This document shows positions 8,078 to 17,035 of a stretch of DNA of 64,000 nt, one piece after another; the stretch's first letter is position 1, and every line of letters starts with the position of its first letter. The notes below the pieces were generated by a model that was not told the origin of the DNA, made no database searches, and saw only the letters and a list, made by a program, of their open reading frames with translations. The DNA is from Ramlibacter agri. Its GTDB lineage: Bacteria > Pseudomonadota > Gammaproteobacteria > Burkholderiales > Burkholderiaceae_C. Location of the stretch: assembly GCF_012927085.1 (NCBI RefSeq), contig NZ_JABBFX010000001.1, forward strand, positions 3,766,217-3,830,216. Reading direction: 5' to 3'. A program made the position numbers and the translations under genes.

Positions 8078-9073
8078 ATGAACAGGCAGTCGCTTCTCAG
8101 GATCGCGGGCTTCGCGCTCGCCGCTCTTCTTGCCGCGGCACCCGCGGCGGCCCAGAAGAAGACCCTCGCGGTCGTCGTCAAGGGCCTGGACAACCCCTTC
8201 TTCACGGTGCTCGGCGACGGCTGCGCCAAGTGGAACAAGGAGAACCCGAACTCCGAGTACACCTGCCTGTACACCGGCCCGGCCTCCAGCGCCGACGAGG
8301 CCGGCGAGGTCCAGATCGTCGAGGACCTCATCAACAAGGGCGTCGCGGGCATCGCCATCTCGCCATCCAACGCGCCGGCCATGGCCAAGATGCTGAAGGA
8401 CAAGAAGCCGACGATGCCCATCATGACCATCGATGCCGACCTGGCGGCGGCGGACCGGTCGCTGCGCACCACTTACCTGGGCACCAACAACTACGACATG
8501 GGCGTGCTGATGGCGAGGCACCTCAAGGAGCTCAAGCCCAAGGGCGGCAGCGTCTGCCTGCAGCTGGGCAACGTGGCGGCCGACAACATCAACGCGCGCG
8601 CCGCGGGCTTCCGCGACACCATCGCCGGCAAGAAGGGCGTGGCCAAGCTGGCCGGCGAAGGTGGCTGGAGCGAGGTGGCGGGCTGCCCGCTGTTCACCAA
8701 CGACCAGATCGACCTGGCCAACCAGCAGATGGCCGACGTGTTCACGAAGAACCCGAAGCTCGATGCCTTCATCCTGGTTGGCGGCTGGGCGCAGTTCGGC
8801 CCGCAGGCCTATGCACAGGTCACCGACCAGGTGATGCCCAAGCTCAAGACCAAGGACCTGATCATCGTGGCCGGCGACACGCTGCCGCCGCAACTGGACG
8901 CGCTGAAGGGCGGCCGCAGCCATGCGCAGATCGGCCAGCGGCCCTTCGAGATGGGCTACCGCGCGCCGACCGTGCTGATCGACCTGATCAACAAGAAGAA
9001 GGTGACGGACCCGATGTACACCGGCCTGGACGAATGCACGCCGGCCAACCTGGGCAAGTGCCCGGCCAAGTAA
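8078..9073 (+). CDS. Periplasmic sugar-binding protein of a CUT2-type ABC importer
   Basis: A 331-residue exported solute-binding protein of the ribose/galactose (peripla_BP_4) family. Residues 1-26 form a Sec signal peptide ending in PAAAQ. The mature protein opens with VVVKGLDNPFFTVLGDG, the family's first ligand-contact strand, and KGVAGIAISPSN and IVAGDTLPPQLDALKGGR follow the type I fold. GAGGAG precedes the ATG, so this start is secure. The ligand is likely a monosaccharide or polyol; it cannot be named from sequence. It leads a three-gene operon with an ATPase and a permease. Confidence 0.9.
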   Translation: MNRQSLLRIAGFALAALLAAAPAAAQKKTLAVVVKGLDNPFFTVLGDGCAKWNKENPNSEYTCLYTGPASSADEAGEVQIVEDLINKGVAGIAISPSNAPAMAKMLKDKKPTMPIMTIDADLAAADRSLRTTYLGTNNYDMGVLMARHLKELKPKGGSVCLQLGNVAADNINARAAGFRDTIAGKKGVAKLAGEGGWSEVAGCPLFTNDQIDLANQQMADVFTKNPKLDAFILVGGWAQFGPQAYAQVTDQVMPKLKTKDLIIVAGDTLPPQLDALKGGRSHAQIGQRPFEMGYRAPTVLIDLINKKKVTDPMYTGLDECTPANLGKCPAK

Positions 9074-9080
9074 GCCGGGC

Positions 9081-9821
9081 GTGGCGGTCCTCGAGCTGAA
9101 CGGGGTTTCCAAGCACTTCGGCGCCATCCAGGCGCTGAGCGGCGTGTCGCTTGCGCTGCAGGCCGGCGAGGTCGTCGGCCTGATGGGCGACAACGGCGCC
9201 GGCAAGTCCACGCTGGTCAAGGTCATTGCCGGCAACTACCCGCAAAGCGTGGGCTGCATCGCGCTGGAAGGCCGCCCGGTCAGCTTCCGCAAACCGGCCG
9301 ATGCGCGGGCGGCCGGCATCGAGATCGTCTACCAGGACCTCGCGCTGTGCGACAACCTGACGGCGGCCGAGAACGTCTACCTGGGACGCGAGCTGCGCAA
9401 GGGCATCGGGCCCCTGCGGATCCTCGACTACGCGGCGATGCGCAAGCGCGCCGGCGAGCTGTTCGCCGAGCTCAAGTCCGAGACGCGTCCGCGCGACCTC
9501 GTGCGGCGCATGTCCGGCGGCCAGCGCCAGGCGGTGGCGATCGCGCGCACGCGGCTGGCCGATCCGCGCATCGTGCTGATGGACGAACCGACGGCGGCCA
9601 TCAGCGTGCGCCAGGTGGCGGAGGTGCTGGCCCTGATCCGGCGGCTGCGCGAGCACGGCATCGCGGTGGTCCTGATCAGCCACCGGATGCCTGACGTGTT
9701 CGCGGTGGCGGACCGCATCGTGGTGCTGCGGCGGGGTTCGAAGGTGGCCGACAAGCCGGTGGCCGAAAGCACGCCGGAGGAAGTCACCGGCCTCATCACC
9801 GGCGCGATCGAGAGGGCGTGA
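9081..9821 (+). CDS. Sugar ABC importer, single-domain ATP-binding protein
   Basis: A 246-residue ATPase with Walker A GDNGAGKST (near residues 35-43), signature MSGGQRQAVAIAR, Walker B VLMDEPTAAIS and the H-loop ISHR. Most CUT2 systems (RbsA, MglA, XylG) use a double-domain ATPase of about 500 residues; this one has a single domain, as in the fructose system FrcBCA, and would act as a homodimer. Translation starts at a GTG seven bases after the binding-protein stop. The signature is MSGGQ rather than LSGGQ, a conservative change. Confidence 0.9.
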   Translation: MAVLELNGVSKHFGAIQALSGVSLALQAGEVVGLMGDNGAGKSTLVKVIAGNYPQSVGCIALEGRPVSFRKPADARAAGIEIVYQDLALCDNLTAAENVYLGRELRKGIGPLRILDYAAMRKRAGELFAELKSETRPRDLVRRMSGGQRQAVAIARTRLADPRIVLMDEPTAAISVRQVAEVLALIRRLREHGIAVVLISHRMPDVFAVADRIVVLRRGSKVADKPVAESTPEEVTGLITGAIERA

Positions 9822-10864
9822 TGGTTCGCGATGACGACGTAGCTGCCAGCCTGGACGAGGCCATCGCGCATTCGGCGCACCGGCATTGGCTGGCCTGGGT
9901 CGTCGGCCAGCAGACTTTCTGGGTCACGGTGGCGGCCATCGTCGCCTTCGTGGTGCTGACGCTCACCAGCGTCGTCTTCGCCACCCAGCAGAACCTGTTC
10001 AACGTCACGCGCAACTTCGCCTTCGTGGCCATCATCGCCATCGGCATGACGGCGGTCATCGTCAGCGGCGGCATCGACCTGTCGGTGGGCGCGGTGCTGG
10101 TGCTCTCGGGCATGGTGATCGGCATGACCATGCACGACGGCATGTCGGTGTGGCTGGCGGTTCCGCTGGCACTGGGCGCGGCGCTGCTGGTGGGCGCGAT
10201 CAATGGCGTGCTGATCGCGTATGTCGGCGTGCCGGCCTTCGTCGTCACGCTGGGCATGCTGTCCATCGCGCGCAGCCTGGCGATGGTGCTTTCGGACAAC
10301 CGCATGGTGTACGAGTTCGGCCCGGACCAGCCGAAGCTGCTGGTCCTGGGCGGCGGATTCATCGACCTGCCGATTCCCTTCGCGGCGGCGGTGCGCATCC
10401 CCAACCCGGTGCTCGTGCTGTTGGTGCTGCTGCTGGCGGCCAGCTTCGCCTTCCGCTGGACGCGCTGGGGCCGGCACCTGTTCGCCATCGGCGGCAACGA
10501 GCGCGCGGCTGTCCTCACCGGCGTGCCGGTGAAGCGCACCAAGGTCAGCGTCTACATGTTCTGCAGCTTCTGCGCCGGCATCGCGGGCATCCTGGAGGTG
10601 GGCTGGCTGGGGACGATCACCACCGGGCTGGGGCAGGGCATGGAACTCACCGTGATCGCGGCAGCCGTGATCGGCGGCGCGAACCTGGCGGGTGGGGCGG
10701 GAACGGCCTTCGGTGCGGTGGTGGGGGCGGCGTTGATCGAGGTGATCCGGAACAGCCTGACCTTGCTGGGCGTCAGTACCTTCTGGCAGGGGACTTTCGT
10801 CGGCGGGTTCATCGTGGTGGCGGCGCTGTTCGATCGCTTCCGCTCGCGCGAAGCGGGTGAGTAG
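9821..10864 (+). CDS. Sugar ABC importer, permease (BPD_transp_2 family)
   Basis: A hydrophobic protein of 347 residues with about ten membrane segments and the family signature AFVAIIAIGMTAVIVSGGIDLSVGAV near residues 65-95. The ATG at 9821 overlaps the ATPase TGA by one base; a GTG one codon earlier is possible. It completes a binding protein-ATPase-permease importer. The 3' end overlaps the convergent racemase-family gene by 56 nt. Confidence 0.9.
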   Translation: MVRDDDVAASLDEAIAHSAHRHWLAWVVGQQTFWVTVAAIVAFVVLTLTSVVFATQQNLFNVTRNFAFVAIIAIGMTAVIVSGGIDLSVGAVLVLSGMVIGMTMHDGMSVWLAVPLALGAALLVGAINGVLIAYVGVPAFVVTLGMLSIARSLAMVLSDNRMVYEFGPDQPKLLVLGGGFIDLPIPFAAAVRIPNPVLVLLVLLLAASFAFRWTRWGRHLFAIGGNERAAVLTGVPVKRTKVSVYMFCSFCAGIAGILEVGWLGTITTGLGQGMELTVIAAAVIGGANLAGGAGTAFGAVVGAALIEVIRNSLTLLGVSTFWQGTFVGGFIVVAALFDRFRSREAGE

Positions 10865-11504
10865 CGCGCAGCGCCCAGCGCGCTCCGGCCGCCACGCTGT
10901 CGATCAAGGGCACTCCCACGTCCGCCTGCATCAGCGCCGCGTAGCCCGCCAGGGCTGCGCCGCCGACGATCACGGCCTGCGCCTCGAAGCGCACCGCCGC
11001 CTCCTGGCAAGCCTGGGTCAACAGGTCGCGCGCGCCTTGCGGATCCGCCGCCAACTGCGCCCCGGTAGGCGCCACCGTCACGATACCGGCCAGGGCTTGC
11101 GCGAATCCCGTGGCGAGCGCCAGCCGCCGCAGCATGGCTTCCCACTTCGCGCCGCCGGTGACGATGGCGAAGCGGCCGTGGCGGGACGCTTCGACGAACG
11201 AAGCTTCCGCCAGCCCGGTCACCGGAACGGACGTGCATTCACGCAGTGCGAACAGGCCCGGGTCGCCGAAGCACCCGATCAACACCGCATCCGGGGCGAC
11301 TGCAGTCCCTGTCGTCCACGCATCGAGCGTCGCATGGCCCCCCACCGCGTAACTGGCCTCGTCGGCGATGTAGGGCGCACCGAAGCGGGCTGTCACCGCA
11401 TGCACCTTGATGTCAGGACCCGCCGCCCGCATCAGATGCTCCCGCAACAACACCGTGACCGCCTCCGTCGTGTTCGGATTGATCACGAGCAGCGATCGGC
11501 TCAC
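10809..11504 (-). CDS. Asp/Glu/hydantoin racemase family protein lacking the second catalytic Cys
   Basis: A 231-residue homologue of allantoin/hydantoin racemases. LLVINPNTT near residues 6-13 is the family N-terminal strand and GCFGDPG places the first catalytic Cys at C78. The second Cys, normally in a LGCAG motif, is replaced: the segment reads VGGAA, with Gly182 at the Cys position. A classical two-base racemase needs both, so activity may be altered or lost. The GTG start overlaps the permease stop by 4 nt, making this the last gene of the eight-gene minus-strand operon. The C-terminal RASGSDRTAPPPR looks like read-through into the convergent gene. Confidence 0.8.
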   Translation of the reverse strand: MSRSLLVINPNTTEAVTVLLREHLMRAAGPDIKVHAVTARFGAPYIADEASYAVGGHATLDAWTTGTAVAPDAVLIGCFGDPGLFALRECTSVPVTGLAEASFVEASRHGRFAIVTGGAKWEAMLRRLALATGFAQALAGIVTVAPTGAQLAADPQGARDLLTQACQEAAVRFEAQAVIVGGAALAGYAALMQADVGVPLIDSVAAGARWALRATHPLRASGSDRTAPPPR

Positions 11505-12394
11505 GCCCGCCCTCGCTTCTGCCGCTTCCGCAGCCAGGCGAGCAAGCCTGCAGTCACGCCCATCACGAGGAACGACACCACCGTCGTCAGCGTCCCCAGT
11601 GCATAGATGGCCGGCGTCGTCACCGTCGACGTCAGCCCCTGCAACTCCAGCGGCAGCGTGTTGACGTCGCCGATGGCCTGCGAGGTGCGCGCGATCTCGT
11701 CCCAGCTCAAGGTGAAGCCGAACATGCCGATGCCGACCACGGAAGGCCCGATCAGCGGCAGCACCACGTGGAGGAAGGTCTGCCAGGGCGTGGCGCCCAG
11801 GTCGCGCGCCGCCTCCTCGTAGGACGGATCGAAGCGGTTGAACACCGCGAACATGATCAGCAGGCCGAAGGGCAGGGTCCACGTGAGGTGCGCGCCCAGC
11901 GCCGAGGTCAGCAGGCCCAGCGCGCTGCCGTAGCCCTCCAGAGTGCCTTCGGCGCCCAGCGCGGACAGCGCCGCCTTGACGCCAGTGTCCACCAGCCTGA
12001 ACTGCAGGCCGATGCCCAGCGACACGATGATCGAAGGCATGATCAGGCTGGCGATGGCCACGTAGAACAGCGCATCGCCGCCACGCAAGCGCTTGCGAAA
12101 GGCGAGGCCGGCCAGCAGCGACAGCAGCACGGTGAAGCCCATGACCACGGTCCCCAGCAGCAGCGAACGCCGGAAGGCCGCGGCGATGTCCACCGTCCCC
12201 AGCCCCGCGGCCAACGCGTGGAACCAGTGCAGCGACAGCCCGCGCAGCGGAAAGGTCAGGCCGCCTTCCGGCCCCTGGAAGCTGAGCACGAAGATGGTGA
12301 GCATCGGCCCGTACAGGAACATCACGAACAGGCCGAACACGATCGCCAGCGGCCAGAAGCCGGGCGCACGGGCGTCGGACACGCGGGCCTGCAT
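11501..12394 (-). CDS. PotC-type ABC transporter permease
   Basis: A 297-residue inner-membrane protein with six predicted membrane spans, first at about residues 15-38 (FWPLAIVFGLFVMFLYGPMLT). The cytoplasmic loop EAARDLGATPWQTFLHVVLPLI is the EAA motif that docks to the ATPase. It belongs to the spermidine/putrescine (PotC/YdcV) permease group. It lies 3 nt downstream of the PotB-type permease and overlaps the racemase-family gene by 4 nt. Confidence 0.9.
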   Translation of the reverse strand: MQARVSDARAPGFWPLAIVFGLFVMFLYGPMLTIFVLSFQGPEGGLTFPLRGLSLHWFHALAAGLGTVDIAAAFRRSLLLGTVVMGFTVLLSLLAGLAFRKRLRGGDALFYVAIASLIMPSIIVSLGIGLQFRLVDTGVKAALSALGAEGTLEGYGSALGLLTSALGAHLTWTLPFGLLIMFAVFNRFDPSYEEAARDLGATPWQTFLHVVLPLIGPSVVGIGMFGFTLSWDEIARTSQAIGDVNTLPLELQGLTSTVTTPAIYALGTLTTVVSFLVMGVTAGLLAWLRKRQKRGRA

Positions 12395-12397
12395 CGC

Positions 12398-13276
12398 TCA
12401 GAGCTCCCTGCGGATGTCGACCAGCTGGGTCAGGCCCCAGATGATCATCAGCACCACCGCCAGCAGGATCACCGCATTGGCGGCCGCCAGCGGGAACTGC
12501 AGGTAGGAGGTCTGCACCTGGATGATCTTGCCGACCGAGGCGATCTGCTGCCCGCCCATCACGCCGATGGTGACGAAGTCGCCCATGACGATGGTGATGA
12601 CGAAGATGGAACCGATCAGGATGCCGGTGCGCGACAGCGGCACCACCACGTTCCACAACGCCTGCCAGGCGGAGGCGCCGGCGTCGCTGGCGGCTTCCAG
12701 CAGGCTGCGGTCGATGCGCATCATGCTGTTGAAGATGGGAACGATCATGAACATGGTGTAGAGGTGCACGAAAGCCAGCACCACCGAGAAGCGCGAGAAC
12801 AGCAGCCATTCCACCGGGTGGTCCACCAGGTGCGCGCCCATCAGGAAGTCGTTGACCAGCCCGTTGCGCCCCAGCAGCGGCACCCAGGAGATCATCCGGA
12901 TCACGTTGGAGGTCCAGAACGGCACCGTGCACAGCACGAACAGCGCGGTCTGCATGCCCGGCGAACGCACGTGGAAGGCCAGGAAGTAGGCGACCGTGAA
13001 GCCCAGCGCCAGCGTGCAGGCCCACACCAGCGCGCATAGCTGCAAGGTGGACGCATAGGTGGCGAGCGTCACGCACAGGTTGCCGCGATCGCCGAGGGCG
13101 CCGCAGCCCTCGAAGACCGTCAGGTAGTTGCGCAGCGAGAACGCCGGGATCAGCTCGTATTCGTTGAAGTTCCAGAAGCTGACCGCCAGCGTTAACGCCA
13201 GCGGCAGCAGGAAGAACAAGCCGAAGACCGCGGCGAACGGCCCCGCCTGCCACCAGGCGGGGACCGCGCGCGCCAT
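12398..13276 (-). CDS. PotB-type ABC transporter permease
   Basis: A 292-residue membrane protein with an N-terminal span (AAVFGLFFLLPLALTLAVSF) and the EAA-type loop AASDAGASAWQALWNVVVPLS in the second half. This is the usual first permease of polyamine-type importers and pairs with the PotC-type gene. The ATG overlaps the binding-protein stop by one base, fixing the start. Confidence 0.9.
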   Translation of the reverse strand: MARAVPAWWQAGPFAAVFGLFFLLPLALTLAVSFWNFNEYELIPAFSLRNYLTVFEGCGALGDRGNLCVTLATYASTLQLCALVWACTLALGFTVAYFLAFHVRSPGMQTALFVLCTVPFWTSNVIRMISWVPLLGRNGLVNDFLMGAHLVDHPVEWLLFSRFSVVLAFVHLYTMFMIVPIFNSMMRIDRSLLEAASDAGASAWQALWNVVVPLSRTGILIGSIFVITIVMGDFVTIGVMGGQQIASVGKIIQVQTSYLQFPLAAANAVILLAVVLMIIWGLTQLVDIRREL

Positions 13277-14547
13277 CAGGCCGCGACGAACTCGTTCCAC
13301 TTGCGGACCATGTACTCGTTTTCGTCCATGACCGCGTTCCAGCAGGCGATGCCGCCCATGCGCTGCTCGTAGCTGCCGCCGTCCCGCACCGAGCCGGTCT
13401 TGGCCAGCAGGTCGCCGTGCGGGCTCTTGATGTCCTGCGTGGCCGGCTTGCCTTCCATCCAGTAGGCCCACTCGTACGGTTCCATCTTGGCCTTGGCCGT
13501 CTCCAGCACCGCGCTGTAGTAGCCCTGGCGATTGAGGTAGGCGCCGGCCCAGCCGTCGAGGAACCAGTTGATGAACTCGTAGGCGGCGTCGAGCTTCTTG
13601 CCGGACAAGGTGGCCGGCAGGCCGAAGCCGGAAGCCCAGGCGCGATAGCCTTCCTTCAGCGGCTGGAACACGCAGTCGATGCCCTTGGTGCGCACGGCCG
13701 TCACGGCCGGCGACCACATCGACTGGATCACGACCTCGCCGGAAGCCATCAGGTTCACCGATTCGTTGAAGTCCTTCCACAGAGCGCGGAACTGGCCGGC
13801 CTTCTTGGCTTCGATGAGCGTGGCGATCGTGAGGTCGATCTCCTTCTTCGTCATGTTGCCCTTGTCCGGGTACTTGTACTTGCCCATGGCCTCCACGACC
13901 ATCGCCGCGTCCATGATGCCGATGGAGGGGATGTTCAGGATCGACGTCTTGCCCTTGAACTCGGGGTTCAGCAGTTCGGCCCAGGAGTTGATCGGCCGCT
14001 TGATCAGGTCTGGCCGGATGCCCAGCGTGTCGGCGTTGTAGGTGGTCGGGATCAGCGACATGAACTGCGTCGGCGCCTTCGCGAAGACCTTGCTCTTCTC
14101 GCCTTCCAGGAAGATCACCTTCTTGGGCGCCGTGCCCTGGTCGCCGACCTTCTTGCCCGCCACCTCGCCCCGCGTGAAGAGGGCCGTGATCTTGTCGGCG
14201 TTCTTCACGCGCTTGACGTCGATGCCCTTCAGGTTGCCGGTGGGCACGATCTTCTTCAGCGAGAAGTATTCGGTGTCCAGCAGGTCGAAGCTGTTGGGCG
14301 CGGTGACGGCGCGCTTGGTGACGTCGTCGGTGGTCACCGCCACGTACTGGATGGTGATGCCGGTGTCGGCCTTGAACTTGTCCGCGATCTCCTTGTCCTG
14401 GTTCACCGCGGTGCCCAGGTAGCGCAGCACCGGCTTGTCCTGCGCATGGATCGCCGGGGCGAGCCCGGTGGCGAGGATGCCGGCGGTTCCCTGCAGCAGC
14501 GAACGCCGCAGCAGGCCCTTGGGGGCGTCGTTTTGGTCGTGAGCCAT
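13276..14547 (-). CDS. PotD-type periplasmic substrate-binding protein
   Basis: A 423-residue extracellular binding protein of the spermidine/putrescine-like (SBP_bac_1/8) group. The N-terminus has RRSLLQGTAGILATGLAPAI, a twin-Arg followed by a hydrophobic stretch and a cleavage site near AIHAQD, so export may be by Tat or Sec. The mature protein begins with VLRYLGTAVNQDKEIADKFKADTGI. GGAGAGAA precedes the ATG. In this operon with ring-acting enzymes the ligand may be a nitrogenous metabolite rather than a polyamine; this is inference. Confidence 0.88.
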   Translation of the reverse strand: MAHDQNDAPKGLLRRSLLQGTAGILATGLAPAIHAQDKPVLRYLGTAVNQDKEIADKFKADTGITIQYVAVTTDDVTKRAVTAPNSFDLLDTEYFSLKKIVPTGNLKGIDVKRVKNADKITALFTRGEVAGKKVGDQGTAPKKVIFLEGEKSKVFAKAPTQFMSLIPTTYNADTLGIRPDLIKRPINSWAELLNPEFKGKTSILNIPSIGIMDAAMVVEAMGKYKYPDKGNMTKKEIDLTIATLIEAKKAGQFRALWKDFNESVNLMASGEVVIQSMWSPAVTAVRTKGIDCVFQPLKEGYRAWASGFGLPATLSGKKLDAAYEFINWFLDGWAGAYLNRQGYYSAVLETAKAKMEPYEWAYWMEGKPATQDIKSPHGDLLAKTGSVRDGGSYEQRMGGIACWNAVMDENEYMVRKWNEFVAA

Positions 14548-14574
14548 GGTTTTCTCTCCTTCTCTGGGTGGGAA

Positions 14575-15603
14575 TCAGGCAAGCAGCGGGTGCGCGTTGT
14601 CGTGCAGCCAGGACAGCTCCACGGCGTCGCCGGGCGCATAGGGCAGGGCGGCGAACTGCGCTTCGGGCAGCATCACCGACACCTCGCGCTCGCCGGCGGC
14701 GTCACGCGCGCGCAGGCCGAGCAGCACGTAGGTGCCCTGGTATTCGACGTCGGTGACGGTGCCGGGCAGGTTGCCGTTGTCGAGCGCTTCTCCCGTGGCC
14801 GGGGCGATGAGCATGTGGTCGTTGCGCACGGCCAGCTTGCCGGCGCTGGTGGCCAGCACGTTGTGGCCGCCCATGAAGCGGGCGATGAACTCGGTGGCCG
14901 GCGCGTTGTACACCTCGCGCGGGCGGCCCACCTGCTCGATGCGGCCCTGGTTCATCACCACGATCTGGTCGGCCAGCGCCATCGCTTCCTCCTGCGAGTG
15001 CGTGACGTGGATGAAGGTGAGGCCCAGTTCCTTTTGCCAGCGGCGCAGCTCGGCGCGCATCTGGATGCGCAGGAAGGGATCGAGGGCGGACAGCGGCTCG
15101 TCCAGCAGCAGCACGCGCGGCTGGGTGATGAGGGCGCGCGCCAGCGCCACGCGCTGCTGCTGGCCGCCGGAGAGCTCGCCTGGCTTGCGCTGCGCGAGGT
15201 GGCCCATGGCCACGCGCTCCAGCAGTTCCTGGGCGCGCTGGTGGCGCTCGGCGCGCGCGACGCCCTTCATCTTCAGGCTGAAGGCGACGTTGTCCAGCGC
15301 CGAGAGATGGGGAAACAGGGCGAAGCTCTGGAACATCATTGCCGTGCCGCGGTCGGCGGCGCCCAGCAAGGTGATGTTGCGGTTCTCCAGCAGGATGTCG
15401 CCGGCACTGACGCTTTCGTGGCCGGCGATCATGCGCAAGGTCGTCGTCTTGCCGCAGCCCGAGGGCCCGAGCAGGCAGCAGTAGCTGGCGGCGGGGATGC
15501 GCAGGTCGATGGCATCGACGGCGGGCGGCGTGCCCGGCGCGTAGCGCTTGGTCAGGTGGACCAGTTCGACGGCATAGGCGGGCACGACTGCGGCGGCATC
15601 CAT
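14575..15603 (-). CDS. PotA-type ABC transporter ATP-binding protein
   Basis: A 342-residue ATPase with Walker A LGPSGCGKTT, signature LSGGQQQRVALARAL, Walker B VLLLDEPLSALD, the H-loop VTHSQEEA and a C-terminal TOBE domain of about 100 residues, typical of PotA/UgpC-type importers. The ATG at 15603 (MDAAAVVPAYAVELVHLTKRY) is preferred over a TTG six codons upstream. The binding-protein and permease genes follow directly on the same strand, so this is the energy subunit of that importer. Confidence 0.9.
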   Translation of the reverse strand: MDAAAVVPAYAVELVHLTKRYAPGTPPAVDAIDLRIPAASYCCLLGPSGCGKTTTLRMIAGHESVSAGDILLENRNITLLGAADRGTAMMFQSFALFPHLSALDNVAFSLKMKGVARAERHQRAQELLERVAMGHLAQRKPGELSGGQQQRVALARALITQPRVLLLDEPLSALDPFLRIQMRAELRRWQKELGLTFIHVTHSQEEAMALADQIVVMNQGRIEQVGRPREVYNAPATEFIARFMGGHNVLATSAGKLAVRNDHMLIAPATGEALDNGNLPGTVTDVEYQGTYVLLGLRARDAAGEREVSVMLPEAQFAALPYAPGDAVELSWLHDNAHPLLA

Positions 15604-15658
15604 GTTGGGGCAGGGATGCAACGGCCGTGCCAGCCGGGATGCACGCCCCTGGTGCGCT

Positions 15659-16564
15659 TCAGCCCGGCGCGTCCATGAATCGTGCGATCGCGCCCGGCGT
15701 CGTGAACCAAATCCGGTCGTCGTCGCGTGCCTGCGCCAGCCGCTGGAGCGCCCGGCGCAGGTGCCGCAGCCGGTAGGGCTGGCCGACGATGTAAGGATGC
15801 AGCGCCAGGCCCATGACCAGCGGCGTAGTGCGAGCCTGCTCCAGCATCTCCTCGAAGTTGTCCAGCACCAGGTCGAAGAAGTCGCGCGCGTCCATCTGGC
15901 GCGCCACGATCATGGGGATGTCGTTCAGCTCCTGCGGATAGGGCACGGACCACAGGTGCCGGCCGTCGCGCGTGCGCATGGCGACCGGCTGGTCGTCATG
16001 GCACCAGTTCAGGGTGTAGCGGTAGCCGGTCTCCGCCAGCAGGTCGGGCGTGGAGGCGCTTTCCGAGATCCAGGGCGACAGCCAGCCGGTGGGCCGCTGG
16101 CCGCTCTCGCGGGTAATGCGTTCGGCGCAGGATGCGAGCAGGGCGCGCTCGTGCGTCTCGGTCCAGGTGCCCTGGCGTTCGGCGTTGGTGTGGCCGTGGC
16201 CGACCAGTTCGTCGCCTCGCGCCGCGCAGGCCGCGACCAGTTCCGGGCAATGGTCGTAGAGCGCGGTGTTGAGGATGGCGGCGGCCGGCAGCCGCAGCTG
16301 GTCGAACAGTTCCAGGCAGCGCCAGGCGCCCACGCGGTTGCCGTATTCGCGCCAGCTGTAGTTGAGGACGTCGGGGTGCGGCGAGGCCGGCCCCAGGCAG
16401 GCGCCGAGGCCGGCGCCGAAGGCGAAGTGCTCCAGGTTGAAGCCGAGGTAGACGGCCAGTCGCGCGCCATTGGGCCAGCGCCAGCCGGGCCTGCGCGTGA
16501 TGGGCTGGTAGGGAAAGCGCTCGTGGCCGGGCAGCGGGCCGGTCCACTGGGGCGCCTCGCTCAC
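15659..16564 (-). CDS. Polysaccharide deacetylase-family protein, allantoinase (PuuE)-like
   Basis: A 301-residue NodB-homology protein. Features include PNGARLAVYLGFNLEHF near residues 31-47, LYDHCPEL, GDELVGHGHTNAERQG (His123 and His125) and TLNWCHDDQP. These resemble the subgroup containing metal-independent PuuE allantoinases and related amide-ring hydrolases more than chitin deacetylases. There is no signal peptide, which argues for a cytoplasmic small-molecule hydrolase. The GTG start overlaps the SnoaL-like stop by 4 nt. The neighbours suggest it opens or deacylates the imported compound; the substrate is unknown. Confidence 0.78.
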   Translation of the reverse strand: MSEAPQWTGPLPGHERFPYQPITRRPGWRWPNGARLAVYLGFNLEHFAFGAGLGACLGPASPHPDVLNYSWREYGNRVGAWRCLELFDQLRLPAAAILNTALYDHCPELVAACAARGDELVGHGHTNAERQGTWTETHERALLASCAERITRESGQRPTGWLSPWISESASTPDLLAETGYRYTLNWCHDDQPVAMRTRDGRHLWSVPYPQELNDIPMIVARQMDARDFFDLVLDNFEEMLEQARTTPLVMGLALHPYIVGQPYRLRHLRRALQRLAQARDDDRIWFTTPGAIARFMDAPG

Positions 16565-16971
16565 ACCGGCGCTCCGTCGGCGTCGGCCAGGCCGGCGCGC
16601 ACCAGCAGCCATTCGGCGCTGTCGTTCCAGACGTCCATCTGCACGATCCGGCCGTTCTTCACCACGTAGCGGTCGACGTAGCGGTTGCCTTCGAACGCCG
16701 TGCCGTCCGGCCAGGCGCCGTACAGCGTGCCCAGGCTGTAGACGATGGCTTCGTCTTCGCTGGCGCCGGCCACCACTTCGGTGCGCTCGATCTTCTTCTT
16801 GACCCAGGCATAGCGCTTGGCGTTGAAGGCCGTGGCGTCCGCCGGGTGGCCCATGGGCCGGTTGCCGGTGAAGCGGATGCGGATGTCCGGCGCCACGAAG
16901 GCCGCCGCGCCCTGCGGATCCGGCAGCATGTGGAGGCGGAGGTATTCATTGACGAGGTCGGCAGGGGTCAT
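16561..16971 (-). CDS. SnoaL-like / NTF2-fold protein
   Basis: A 136-residue NTF2-fold protein beginning MTPADLVNEYLRL, with the family's mixed helix and curved-sheet pattern (FVAPDIRIRFTGNRP, TAFEGNRYVDRYVVKNGRIVQMDVWND). Members include isomerases, cyclases, dehydratases and non-catalytic binding proteins. A longer in-frame form would start inside the deaminase gene and is disfavoured. It sits between the CodA-like and deacetylase-like genes and may act on an intermediate between them; the exact role is unknown. Confidence 0.75.
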   Translation of the reverse strand: MTPADLVNEYLRLHMLPDPQGAAAFVAPDIRIRFTGNRPMGHPADATAFNAKRYAWVKKKIERTEVVAGASEDEAIVYSLGTLYGAWPDGTAFEGNRYVDRYVVKNGRIVQMDVWNDSAEWLLVRAGLADADGAPV

Positions 16972-17035
16972 GGGAGGGGAGTTTGCAAGAGATGTGCCGA
17001 GGGCGGAGCGGCCCTGTTTGGCAAGCGTGGCGAGC

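Noticed and set aside
13276..14547. Assigning the PotD-type system to spermidine or putrescine.
   Set aside because: The family is broad and the operon holds ring-acting enzymes; no polyamine genes are nearby.
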